The notes: generated by a model not told the origin, from the sequence alone. 21,619 bases of DNA from an uncultured Eubacteriales bacterium (GCA_900546315.1 URCP01000046.1:1-21619); one strand, 5' to 3'; positions 8,493-16,316 are shown, counted from the stretch's first letter. Numbers and translations: made by a program.

Positions 8493-8533
8493 ATGTGAAC
8501 TACACATCAGGATGTGAATTTGCGCACGCATCC
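8493..8533 (+). promoter_or_regulatory. Possible operator upstream of the sorE operon
   Basis: This lies in the 288-base gap between the divergent ligA and DUF3006 genes. ATGTG (8493-8497) and CACAT (8503-8507) form a dyad with a five-base gap, and ATGTG recurs at 8512-8516. GGATG (8510-8514) and CATCC (8529-8533) form a second dyad around it. The cluster lies 30-70 bases upstream of the -35 at 8565, where an activator could bind. No regulator family is recognised, and chance cannot be excluded. I see nothing else in this gap besides the two promoters. Confidence 0.25.
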
Positions 8534-8564
8534 TACAAAGTTTGAGAAAATAACGAAAAAACGG

Positions 8565-8593
8565 TTGACAATCCGGGCATTCTTTGGTACAAT
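8565..8593 (+). promoter_or_regulatory. Consensus promoter of the DUF3006-sorE-aldolase unit
   Basis: A perfect TTGACA (8565-8570) and TACAAT (8588-8593, one base off consensus) are spaced by 17 bases. The DUF3006 start lies about 40 bases downstream. The first part of the spacer (CCGGGCA) resembles that of the araC-2 promoter at 20547. Confidence 0.8.
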
Positions 8594-8634
8594 AGTATTG
8601 AATTGTACTGATAAACTCCCGGAGGAAATAACAT

Positions 8635-8880
8635 TTGAAAAAGATATATGTTCTCGACCGCATTGAAGAGGGCACGGCGATACTCATTTCGGACGACGAA
8701 GAAATACTGAAAATATCCCCGGCGGGAGACCTCGCCGGGCACAGGAGCGGCGACGTCTTCACGCGTGATGACGATAATTCGCTTTCATTTGACGAAGAAC
8801 TGACAACCGAGCGCCGCGCGGCGGTGCGCGAGAGGATGAAACGGCTCATAAGAAAACACAGCCCCGACAGCCAGGAATAA
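8635..8880 (+). CDS. Small DUF3006-type protein with TTG start
   Basis: This 81-residue acidic cytoplasmic protein of unknown function matches DUF3006 as I know it: an N-terminal YVLDRIEEGTAILI strand pair, a central ISPAGDLAGHRSGDVF segment and a charged C-terminal helix (RRAAVRERMKRLIRK). The start is a TTG at 8635 with GGAGGA (8621-8626) eight bases upstream. No in-frame ATG would keep the conserved N-terminus. DUF3006 genes often sit next to metallo-beta-lactamase-fold (ComEC-like) genes, but none is here. It is the first gene after the promoter at 8565, and sorE follows after 26 bases, so the two are probably co-transcribed. No role in sugar metabolism is implied by the family. Confidence 0.75.
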   Translation: MKKIYVLDRIEEGTAILISDDEEILKISPAGDLAGHRSGDVFTRDDDNSLSFDEELTTERRAAVRERMKRLIRKHSPDSQE

Positions 8881-8906
8881 ACAACATTATTTCGGAGGAC
8901 TACAAT

Positions 8907-10166
8907 ATGCAGACAAAAGCAGTGCGCATCCACGGAACAAACGACCTGAGACTCGACACCTTCGACCTGCCTGAGATAGCAGACGACGAAATCCTCGCGG
9001 CGGTGGTGTCGGACAGCGTCTGTATGTCGACACACAAAGCGGCGATGCAGGGCTCGTCGCATAAGCGCGTCCCGGACGACGTCGCGGAAAACCCGACGAT
9101 AGTCGGTCACGAGTTCTGCGGCGTCATAGAAAAGGTCGGAGAAAAATGGAAAAACAAATTCGCTCCGGGAGAGAAATTCGCCATCCAGCCCGCACACAAC
9201 CATGGCGGCAGTCTCGACGCGCCCGGTTACAGCTACCGCTTCTGCGGCGGAGACGCGACGCACGTCATCATCCCGCGCGAGACGCTTGAGGAGGACTGCC
9301 TGTTAAAATATTCCGGCGATGCGTTCTTCTACGGTTCGCTCGCAGAGCCGATGAGCTGCATCATCGGCGGAGCACACGCGTCATACCACACGAAGAGCGG
9401 CAGCTATGTCCACAAGATGGGCATACGCGAGGGCGGAAAGCTCGCGCTTCTCGCCGGGGCGGGTCCGATGGGGCTTGGGATGGTCGACTATATTGTCCAC
9501 TGCGACCGGAAACCGTCTCTTGTCATCGTCACAGACATTGACAGCGCGAGACTGTCGAGAGCCGCGTCGATACTCCCGCCGTCCGAAGCGGAACGGCACG
9601 GTGTCAAACTAATGTACGTCAACACGACTAATTTCGAGGACCCGATAGCGTTCATGAAGCGTTTCGCCCCGGACGGATTCGACGACGTGTTCGTCTACGC
9701 CCCGGTGAAGCCGGTCATCGAGATGGGCGACAGGCTGCTCGGGCGGGACGGCTGTCTCAATTTCTTCGCCGGTCCGACAAAGACGGATTTCCGCGCGGAG
9801 CTCAATTTCTACAACGTCCACTACGCGTCGACCCACATTGTCGGCACGAGCGGGGGAAACACCGACGATATGCGCGAGGCGCTGCGGATGATGGAGGACG
9901 GCAGGCTGAATCCAGCCGCGATGATAACCCACATCTGCGGTCTCGACGCTGTCGCCGACGTGACGCTGAACCTCGATAAGATCCCCGGCGGAAAGAAGCT
10001 CTGCTACACGAACATCTCCCTCCCGCTCACCGCGATATCCGACCTTGAAAAGCTCGGAAAGACCGACCCGCTGATGCGCGCGCTCGCGGAAATATGCGGC
10101 AGGCACGGCGGTCTCTGGAGCGCAGAGGCGGAAAAGTTCCTGCTTGAAAACGCGAAACCAATATAA
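8907..10166 (+). CDS. sorE: L-sorbose-1-phosphate reductase-like zinc-binding dehydrogenase
   Basis: This is a cytoplasmic medium-chain dehydrogenase of 419 residues. Its N-terminus (LPEIADDEIL, VPDDVA, VGHEFCG) and C-terminal half (DGCLNFFAGP, NFYNVHYA, VGTSGGNTDDMR) follow Klebsiella SorE closely as I remember that sequence. SorE reduces L-sorbose 1-phosphate to D-glucitol 6-phosphate. Expected metal-site residues are C39, H68 and E69, with E147 in SLAEP. The Rossmann motif is GAGPMG (184-189). The ATG has GGAGG eight bases upstream. It is followed after 15 bases by the aldolase-SDR fusion, whose SDR half resembles the enzyme that acts on glucitol 6-phosphate. This makes a two-step ketose-phosphate conversion plausible. 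No sorbose PTS genes are present, so the natural substrate may be another ketose phosphate. Family call is strong; substrate is inferred. Confidence 0.85.
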   Translation: MQTKAVRIHGTNDLRLDTFDLPEIADDEILAAVVSDSVCMSTHKAAMQGSSHKRVPDDVAENPTIVGHEFCGVIEKVGEKWKNKFAPGEKFAIQPAHNHGGSLDAPGYSYRFCGGDATHVIIPRETLEEDCLLKYSGDAFFYGSLAEPMSCIIGGAHASYHTKSGSYVHKMGIREGGKLALLAGAGPMGLGMVDYIVHCDRKPSLVIVTDIDSARLSRAASILPPSEAERHGVKLMYVNTTNFEDPIAFMKRFAPDGFDDVFVYAPVKPVIEMGDRLLGRDGCLNFFAGPTKTDFRAELNFYNVHYASTHIVGTSGGNTDDMREALRMMEDGRLNPAAMITHICGLDAVADVTLNLDKIPGGKKLCYTNISLPLTAISDLEKLGKTDPLMRALAEICGRHGGLWSAEAEKFLLENAKPI

Positions 10167-10181
10167 ACCAAGGAGAAAAAT

Positions 10182-12125
10182 ATGCTCGAAGCACTCTGTG
10201 AATACTCTCACCGCTACGGCGCGGACCCCGAGTTCGTCCTCGCCGGCGGAGGAAATACCTCTTATAAAGACGAAAACAACCTCTGGATAAAGGGTTCCGG
10301 TTCTTCCCTCTCGACGATAAGACCGGAGCAGTTCGTGAAGATGGACCGCGAAAAGCTCGCCCTCATGTGGACGAAGATCTACCCTGCCGATGAGGATGAG
10401 CGCGAAGCCGCCGTTCTCGCCGACATGATGGCGTCCCGCGCGCCGGGCGAGGAATCGAAGCGCCCGAGCGTCGAGACGCTTCTCCACGACCTCTTCCCGC
10501 AGAAATACGTCCTGCACGTCCACCCGGCGAAGGTCAACGGCGTCACCTGCTCTCAGGGCGGCGAGGCGTTCGTCGCGGAGCTCTTCCCGGAGGCAATCTG
10601 GGTGCCGTCGACGAGACCCGGCTACACGCTCGCGTTGCTCTGCCGCGAAAAGCTCGACGCGTACAGGAAGCAGTTCTCACGCGGCGCCAAGGTGCTCTTC
10701 CTCGCGAACCACGGGATATTCTTTGCCGCGGACACGGTCGCGGAGCTCGACGCTATAGTTGAGAGCGTGATGAATAAGCTCGATGCGGTCATAATCCGCC
10801 GTCCGGACTTCTCGGAGGTGCCGTTCGACACAGACGCCGCCGTATCCGCCGCGCCGGTTCTAAGAGCGCTTAACGGACTGCCGTCAACTGTGCATTTTGT
10901 CTGCAACAAGGAAGTGATGGACTTCGCGGCGAGTGAGGACGCGTTCAGACCACTCACCGGCAGCTTCACGCCCGACCACATTGTATACTGTAAGGCGCAT
11001 CCGCTCTTCATTACGTCTTCCGAAAAAGAGACAATCATCTCCGCGTGGAACGAATACACGGAAAAATACAATGTGAAACCGAAAATCGTCTTCATAAAAG
11101 GCCTCGGGATGTTCGCGATAGGCTCGACAAGGCGCGAGTCGGAGACCGTTTCGTCGGTCTGGCTCGACGCCGTTAAGATCGCGGTCTACACGGAGAGCTT
11201 CGGCGGTCCAGAACCGATGACGCCCGAACTCGTGGATTTCATAACGAACTGGGAGGTCGAGAGCTACCGCTCGAAGGTATCGCTCGCGGGTACCGTGAAG
11301 CGAAGACTCGAGAACAAAATCGCGATAATAACCGGAAGCGCGCAGGGCTTCGGCAAAGGCATCGCCGAGGAGCTCGCGGACGAAGGCGCGTACATAGTCG
11401 TCGCCGACATGAACGAGGACGGAGCAAAGGAATGCGCCGCCGCGATATGCGACAAATACGGAAAAGGCGCGGCGATAGCCGTGAAAACAAACGTGACCGA
11501 CGAGGAGAGCGTCAAAGAGATGGTCTCCCGCGCCGTCCTTGAGTACGGCGGGCTCGACGTCTTTGTAAACAACGCGGGAATCGTCCGCGCGGGCGGCGTC
11601 GACGAGATGACGAAGGAAAACTTCGAACTCGTAACCGCGGTCAACTACACGGCGTACTTCCTCTGTGTAAAGTACGCGAGCGCCGTCATGAAAACTCAGC
11701 GCTCCGTTTCTCCTGAATATCTCACCGATATCATAGAGATCAATTCAAAATCCGGGCTTGACGGCTCGAAAAAAAATTTCGCGTACTCTGGCAGCAAGTT
11801 CGGCGGAATCGGGCTCACCGAGAGCTTCGCGCTCGAGCTCTGTGAGTACGGCGTAAAGGTCAACGCCGTCTGCCCCGGCAACTTCCTGAACGGTCCGCTC
11901 TGGTCCGACCCGGAAAAGGGTCTGTTCGTGCAGTACCTGAGAGCCGGGAAGGTTCCCGGAGCCACAAGCGTTGAAGATGTGCGCAGATACTATGAGTCGA
12001 AGGTTCCGCTCGGACGCGGCTGTGAAATAAAGGACGTCACCCGCGCGATACTTTATATAATCGAGCAGGAATACGAGACCGGTCAGGCGGTTCCGGTCAC
12101 CGGCGGACAGTCGATGCTGAAATAA
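10182..12125 (+). CDS. Fusion of class II aldolase and SrlD-like short-chain dehydrogenase
   Basis: This 647-residue cytoplasmic protein has two enzymes. Residues 1 to about 365 are a class II (zinc) aldolase domain of the rhamnulose-phosphate aldolase type: GGGNTS (22-27), zinc ligands H112 and H114 in LHVHP and H177 in NHG. Residues 376-647 are an SDR: TGSAQGFG (384-391), NNAG (463-466), active-site Y535 and K539 (YSGSK). The SDR half carries INSKSG, KFGGIGLT, KVPLGRGC and VTGGQ, signatures I recall from E. coli sorbitol-6-phosphate dehydrogenase SrlD rather than from the RhaEW-type lactaldehyde dehydrogenase half. Known bifunctional aldolase/SDR proteins cleave rhamnulose 1-phosphate and oxidise lactaldehyde; this one may instead convert a hexitol phosphate to a ketose phosphate and cleave a ketose phosphate. 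The ATG follows AAGGAG by eight bases. It is in an operon with sorE and the PHP gene. Confidence 0.85.
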   Translation: MLEALCEYSHRYGADPEFVLAGGGNTSYKDENNLWIKGSGSSLSTIRPEQFVKMDREKLALMWTKIYPADEDEREAAVLADMMASRAPGEESKRPSVETLLHDLFPQKYVLHVHPAKVNGVTCSQGGEAFVAELFPEAIWVPSTRPGYTLALLCREKLDAYRKQFSRGAKVLFLANHGIFFAADTVAELDAIVESVMNKLDAVIIRRPDFSEVPFDTDAAVSAAPVLRALNGLPSTVHFVCNKEVMDFAASEDAFRPLTGSFTPDHIVYCKAHPLFITSSEKETIISAWNEYTEKYNVKPKIVFIKGLGMFAIGSTRRESETVSSVWLDAVKIAVYTESFGGPEPMTPELVDFITNWEVESYRSKVSLAGTVKRRLENKIAIITGSAQGFGKGIAEELADEGAYIVVADMNEDGAKECAAAICDKYGKGAAIAVKTNVTDEESVKEMVSRAVLEYGGLDVFVNNAGIVRAGGVDEMTKENFELVTAVNYTAYFLCVKYASAVMKTQRSVSPEYLTDIIEINSKSGLDGSKKNFAYSGSKFGGIGLTESFALELCEYGVKVNAVCPGNFLNGPLWSDPEKGLFVQYLRAGKVPGATSVEDVRRYYESKVPLGRGCEIKDVTRAILYIIEQEYETGQAVPVTGGQSMLK

Positions 12126-12179
12126 GCAAACGGCAGGATTATCCGGACATACCCCAGTTTGACAGAAAGGCAGAGACAG

Positions 12180-13457
12180 ATGGACAGAGATTCACTTATT
12201 GCCCGGCTGAACGCCGAAACCCGTGAGGAGCGGCTTGACGCCCTCTCCGAAATAAAGCGCCTCACAGACATGGGAGAGCTCAGAACCCCAGAGAAAACAG
12301 GATATGTCAACAACCACATACACACGATATACTCTTTCTCGCCCTATTCGCCCGCGATGGCGATATGGCGCGCGTGGCAGAGCGGGCTCTCGACCGCCGG
12401 GATAATGGATCACGACTCGGTCTCCGGCGCGCTCGAGTTCATCGAGGCCGGACAGATTATCGGGATGCCGACGACGATCGGCTGCGAGTGCCGTGTCGAT
12501 ATGTCGAAGACAAAGGTCGCGGGCAGGAGGATCAATAATCCGGATCAGGATTCGGTCGCATACGTCGCGATACACGGGCTGCCGCATCAGAATATCTACG
12601 TCATCGACACGTTCTTCGAGCGCTGCCGCAGGCGGCGGAACGAGAGAAATCTCGCGATGTGCCGGAAGCTCGACGAGGTCATGCGGCCGTATGGAATTTC
12701 GATCGATTTCAAGCGTGACGTCCTGCCGCTCTCCTGCGCGTGGGAGGGCGGGGCGGTCACTGAGCGGCACATATGCTTCGCCCTCGCGAAGAAGCTCGTC
12801 GCGCGCTACCCGCTGCCGGAGCTGCTCATCGGTTTCTTTGACAAGGAGATGAATCTGAACCTCTCGGAAAAGCAGAAAAAGACCCTCCGCGAGGGGAAGC
12901 CGGAGTTCTACGAGTACGATATTCTCGGGATACTGAAATCGGGGCTTGTGCAGAAGTTCTACATTCCGGCGACAAGCGAGTGTCCGGACGTTTCGGACTA
13001 CATTGACATCTGCCGTTCCTGCGGCGCTATCTCGGCGTACGCGTACCTCGGCGACGTCGGGGACTCGGTGACGGGCGACAAGAAGGCTCAGAAGTTTGAG
13101 GATGATTATCTCGACCTGCTCTTCTCCGAACTGAAGCGGCTCGGATTCAATGCCGTGACCTATATGCCGACCCGCAATACGAAAGCGCAGCTTGAGCGGC
13201 TGATGCGGCTCTGCGACGAGAACGGCTTTTTCGAGATAAGCGGAGAGGACATAAACTCTCCGCGCCAGTCCTTCATCTGCCCGGCAATGGACGACCCGAT
13301 GTTCTCGCACCTGTCCGACGCGACCTACGCGCTGATAGGTCACGAGCTCGAGGCGACCGAGGATCTCGACGACGGGCTGTTCTCGGAACGGTCAGTGACA
13401 GCCGAACCGAATATAAAGAAGCGCGTCAAAGAGAGAGCCGAAAGGACAAAGAAATAA
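12180..13457 (+). CDS. PHP-domain metal-dependent phosphoesterase-like protein
   Basis: This 425-residue cytoplasmic protein of the PHP superfamily has metal ligands HIH (46-48), DHD (77-79), E103 (GCECRVD), H132 and H197. The last site reads GEDINS (355-360), where many PHP enzymes have D-x-H; here asparagine replaces that histidine. PHP proteins hydrolyse phosphate esters of sugars, amino acids or nucleotides, but this branch has no function that I recognise. The start was placed at ATG 12180 with AGAAAGG about nine bases upstream; a TTG at 12159 is a less likely alternative. It follows the aldolase-SDR gene by 54 bases and ends before a strong terminator, so it is the last gene of the sorE operon. 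Context suggests a sugar-phosphate substrate, as inference only. Confidence 0.8.
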   Translation: MDRDSLIARLNAETREERLDALSEIKRLTDMGELRTPEKTGYVNNHIHTIYSFSPYSPAMAIWRAWQSGLSTAGIMDHDSVSGALEFIEAGQIIGMPTTIGCECRVDMSKTKVAGRRINNPDQDSVAYVAIHGLPHQNIYVIDTFFERCRRRRNERNLAMCRKLDEVMRPYGISIDFKRDVLPLSCAWEGGAVTERHICFALAKKLVARYPLPELLIGFFDKEMNLNLSEKQKKTLREGKPEFYEYDILGILKSGLVQKFYIPATSECPDVSDYIDICRSCGAISAYAYLGDVGDSVTGDKKAQKFEDDYLDLLFSELKRLGFNAVTYMPTRNTKAQLERLMRLCDENGFFEISGEDINSPRQSFICPAMDDPMFSHLSDATYALIGHELEATEDLDDGLFSERSVTAEPNIKKRVKERAERTKK

Positions 13458-13550
13458 AGATACACTGATTCAAGGTTGTTCTCGCGAAGAAAACACAAAT
13501 TCAGGCATTTTTCCGCGAAACCCCGATCTGTTATGTGTATCATGAAAAGC

Positions 13551-13596
13551 CCGCGCGGCGGTATATCCTGAAGATATGCCGTTCCGCGCGGTTTTT
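13551..13596. terminator. Strong bidirectional intrinsic terminator
   Basis: The arms CCGCGCGG (13551-13558) and CCGCGCGG (13584-13591), each continued by CGGTATATC/GATATGCCG (one G-U pair), form a long GC-rich stem with a five-base loop. TTTTT follows at 13592-13596 on the plus strand and AAAA precedes at 13545-13548, so it can end both the PHP gene on the plus strand and the GH29 gene on the minus strand. It lies in the convergent gap. Confidence 0.9.
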
Positions 13597-13609
13597 CCGT
13601 ATGAATATT

Positions 13610-14887
13610 TCACTCCCCGTAAGCCCTGAACGCTCTCAGCCTGAATTCCCCGTCCGATTCCGTGACCTCAAGCCTCAGCGCGCCGGTCTTGATCGTCGGG
13701 AAACGGCAGATGCGCTTGTGACCTATCGTATCGCCGATGAACACGCAGATCTCGCGGTCGCTGTTCCCGGGAAGGCTCGCATAGACGCGAAAGCTCTCAG
13801 CGTGCTCCCCCTCCCTGAGGTCTTCCTCGATGATGACCGCTCCAACGTGCTCACAGCCGACCTCCCACGGGTTTCTGACAGTCATTCCCTCCGCTGTGCG
13901 GATACGCCAGCTGTTCTCTTTCAGCTTCTCCGGCTCACCGAACGGCAGCGGCGTCCCGTAACGGCGGCGTATCTCCGCGCCGAGCTCCGCCAGCCGGTCC
14001 GCGTCCTCCTTCGGAAGTCTCCCGTCAGAATCCGGTCCGATGTTCAGAAGCAGGTTCGCGCCCCGTCCGACCGAGTACTCATATATACCGACAAGCTCGC
14101 TCAGCGGTCTCACCGTGTCCTCGTTCGACATACAGTCGAACCAAGCGTAGGTGCGCATACGCATATCGCACTCCGCCGGAAGCCAGCGCGTAGTTCCGAG
14201 TGTATCTCCATCCTTCGCGAAGACCGAGAACTCGACCCGTTCGACCGTGTTTCTGTTCGGCGAGTCCGCGTAGCCGTCCTCGTTGCCTATCCATCTCGTG
14301 TCCGGATCCCACTTGCCGATCAGGCGTATGCCGGGCTGGAGACGGCGTATCGTACCGATTATACGCTTCATGTCGTACTGATGGTTCTCCGAGCCGCAGC
14401 CGTCGAACCAGAGATAGTCAATCGTCCCGTAGTTCGTCAGAAGCTCGCTCACCTGATTCTCGAAGTAGTCGTCGTACTCCTCCGGGTGATCGAACCTGAC
14501 CGTCCCGCCCCACTGCGCGGGCGAGTAGTACAGACCGACCTTCATATTGTATCTCCGGCAGGCGTCGGTGAACTCCTTCACGACGTCGCCCTTTCCGTCC
14601 TTCCACGGACTCTGCGCCACAGAATAATCCGAATATTTACTCGGCCAGTTCGCGAAACCGTCGTGGTGCTTCGTCACGAAGATGCAGTACTTCGCGCCGG
14701 CGTTCTTCGCCGCCCTGACCCAGCTGCCGCAGTCGAGACGCGCCGGGTTGAACGCCGACGCCGGCATCGGCAGTCCGTCCCAGTCGTCGTGTCCGGGATA
14801 AAAGCTCCGTATGCCGAAATGGAAGAACATCCCGAACTCCCAGTCCATGAACTCAAGCTGCTTCTCTGTAGGAATAAAACCTGCCAT
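13610..14887 (-). CDS. GH29 alpha-L-fucosidase-like glycoside hydrolase, cytoplasmic
   Basis: This 425-residue protein belongs to glycoside hydrolase family 29, which releases alpha-L-fucose from glycans by a retaining mechanism. The barrel is recognised from GMFFHFGIRSF (19-29), KHHDGF (73-78), GLYYSP (118-123) and LWFDG (159-163), with D162 as the expected nucleophile. LLLNIGP and DGRLP follow at the barrel end, and a C-terminal beta domain of about 100 residues completes it. The acid/base residue cannot be fixed by eye. No signal peptide or membrane segment is seen, so it acts on imported oligosaccharide. The ATG at 14885-14887 has GAGGA six bases upstream. It is the second gene of the GH10-GH29 operon, 59 bases after the xylanase stop, and ends at the bidirectional terminator. 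Confidence 0.88.
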   Translation of the reverse strand: MAGFIPTEKQLEFMDWEFGMFFHFGIRSFYPGHDDWDGLPMPASAFNPARLDCGSWVRAAKNAGAKYCIFVTKHHDGFANWPSKYSDYSVAQSPWKDGKGDVVKEFTDACRRYNMKVGLYYSPAQWGGTVRFDHPEEYDDYFENQVSELLTNYGTIDYLWFDGCGSENHQYDMKRIIGTIRRLQPGIRLIGKWDPDTRWIGNEDGYADSPNRNTVERVEFSVFAKDGDTLGTTRWLPAECDMRMRTYAWFDCMSNEDTVRPLSELVGIYEYSVGRGANLLLNIGPDSDGRLPKEDADRLAELGAEIRRRYGTPLPFGEPEKLKENSWRIRTAEGMTVRNPWEVGCEHVGAVIIEEDLREGEHAESFRVYASLPGNSDREICVFIGDTIGHKRICRFPTIKTGALRLEVTESDGEFRLRAFRAYGE

Positions 14888-14905
14888 ATCATATCCTCAC
14901 ACAAA

Positions 14906-14935
14906 GCGGCTGCCGCACACACGTGAGACAGCCGC
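14906..14935 (-). promoter_or_regulatory. Intercistronic hairpin between GH10 and GH29 genes
   Basis: The arms GCGGCTG (14906-14912) and CAGCCGC (14929-14935) are perfectly complementary around a 16-base loop, between the GH10 stop and the GH29 start on the minus strand. Only TTT follows, so it is at most a leaky terminator or an mRNA-stability element. Confidence 0.4.
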
Positions 14936-14946
14936 GTTTTCATTTA

Positions 14947-16257
14947 TTAAAGAGTGATCGTGATGTCGTTCTTAGCTCTCTTCGAGAGTCTGAAATCAAC
15001 CGGAATGGTCTTGTCGCCAGCGTGAACGGTGAGCTTGTAGTCGCCGTAGAAGCCGCGGAAGTCGACGGCGCCGTTCTTCGCGCTGACCGTTTCGCTCGTG
15101 TGCCAGTCCTCGTGGATGAGCTTCTTTAGCATCTTATAAGAGGGCTTCTCGGTCATGTCGAAGTGCATGAGACCGCCGTAATAGATGTTCTCGCCGCACT
15201 TCATGTCGCCCTGCGGAGCGAAAGCAGCGTATCCGTCGACGAGGTTCCAGTAGATGACCGCTTCCATCGCCGGGTGCGAGAAGAAGATCGAGTAGACGTT
15301 CTTCAGGAGCTCTGCCTGAATCTCCTCGTTCTCCGCGTCGTCGCCGTACGCCGGGATGGTCATCTCGGTGATCTGCTCAGCGAGTCCGAAGCGCGCGTAG
15401 AGATCCATCAGCCTGTAGAGCGAATCCGGGTTGTAGCGCTCCTTCGCCGCGTTCGGCTCGTTCGCCAGCGGGAAGAAGCTGTGGAACTGCATACCGATCG
15501 AGTCGAGGTGCGTGATGCCGTTTCTCAGAAGCCTCTCGATCTGCATGAAGTAAGCGTTGCGGTTATTGTAGCTGTTCGGCCACCAGATATTGTAATCGTT
15601 GATGATCAGACGGTTATTCGGGAAATAACGATCCGCCATGCGGTAGCTCCACTCAAGGAAATCGTCCTCATAGAAGAACTTAGAGCGGCAGTTCTGGAGA
15701 GTCTCGTTCGTGACCTCAAACGACGGCAGATCCTTCGCGTAGTGCTCTGCGATCTCGCGGAAACGCTTCTCGAGCTTCGCCTTGTGCTCCTCGATTGTCG
15801 CGTTGTTCAGCCAGTTCGGGAGCCACGCGTCGTAGTTCAGGCAGTGGCACTTCGGCTCGATGCCCTTCTCCTTGCAGTACTCGACACAGAGATCGGGCGC
15901 GGGGCGGCGGTAGATCTTCGGCGAATCCTTCGCGAATCTCGGCTTGCCCTCCTCCGGCTCAAGGTCGCTCCAGTAGAACGGCACGGTCGCGAGATTGAAC
16001 AGCTCGGCGAACTTCTCGCGGTATATCCTGTTCTTCTCCTCGCACTCGAACTCGTCGAGCATGAATATGTTCGCGCCGAACTTGAACTCGTGGTTCTTCT
16101 GCTCGACCTCGACGGTTATGTTCTCGGGGAGGTTCTCGCCCTTTATGTTTATGTGCGCGCTGCCCTTGCGGTTGAGCTCGATGCCGGACTTTACCTTGAG
16201 GTCCATAATGTCCTTCTGCTCGTTGAAGTACCGGAGCGCGGTATCTCTTCTTGCCAT
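14947..16257 (-). CDS. GH10 xylanase-like glycoside hydrolase, cytoplasmic and divergent
   Basis: This 436-residue protein of glycoside hydrolase family 10 belongs to the family of retaining endo-beta-1,4-xylanases. The expected acid/base is E185 in EVTNE (181-185), where classical members read DVVNE. The nucleophile is E298 in ITEM (296-299), where classical members read ITEL. H259 in GMQFH and W339 in IYWNLVDG fit the active-site wall. The segment PKCHCLNYDAWLP replaces the usual GHTLVWHSQ stretch. A beta-rich tail of about 50 residues follows the barrel. No signal peptide is present, so it probably acts on imported xylo-oligosaccharides or aryl glycosides. The ATG at 16255-16257 has AAGGAGA seven bases upstream. 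It is the first gene of the operon and divergent from araC-1. Family assignment is good; substrate is uncertain because of the motif changes. Confidence 0.85.
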   Translation of the reverse strand: MARRDTALRYFNEQKDIMDLKVKSGIELNRKGSAHINIKGENLPENITVEVEQKNHEFKFGANIFMLDEFECEEKNRIYREKFAELFNLATVPFYWSDLEPEEGKPRFAKDSPKIYRRPAPDLCVEYCKEKGIEPKCHCLNYDAWLPNWLNNATIEEHKAKLEKRFREIAEHYAKDLPSFEVTNETLQNCRSKFFYEDDFLEWSYRMADRYFPNNRLIINDYNIWWPNSYNNRNAYFMQIERLLRNGITHLDSIGMQFHSFFPLANEPNAAKERYNPDSLYRLMDLYARFGLAEQITEMTIPAYGDDAENEEIQAELLKNVYSIFFSHPAMEAVIYWNLVDGYAAFAPQGDMKCGENIYYGGLMHFDMTEKPSYKMLKKLIHEDWHTSETVSAKNGAVDFRGFYGDYKLTVHAGDKTIPVDFRLSKRAKNDITITL

Positions 16258-16316
16258 TTTTCTGTCTCCTTTTCAGGTTTTACATATTCCATCATCCGTA
16301 CTGATGGTCTGAAACC

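Noticed and set aside
8475..9263. Minus-strand open frame of 262 codons overlapping DUF3006 and sorE
   Set aside because: It covers the promoter and two real genes, and its serine/arginine-rich protein is not recognisable.
12192..13343. Open frame of 383 codons on the minus strand, antisense to the PHP gene
   Set aside because: No family motifs and low-complexity charged sequence; the plus strand has full PHP metal motifs.
13535..14926. Open frame of 463 codons on the plus strand, antisense to the GH29 gene
   Set aside because: It runs through the bidirectional terminator hairpin and has no recognisable domain; the opposite strand encodes a clear fucosidase.
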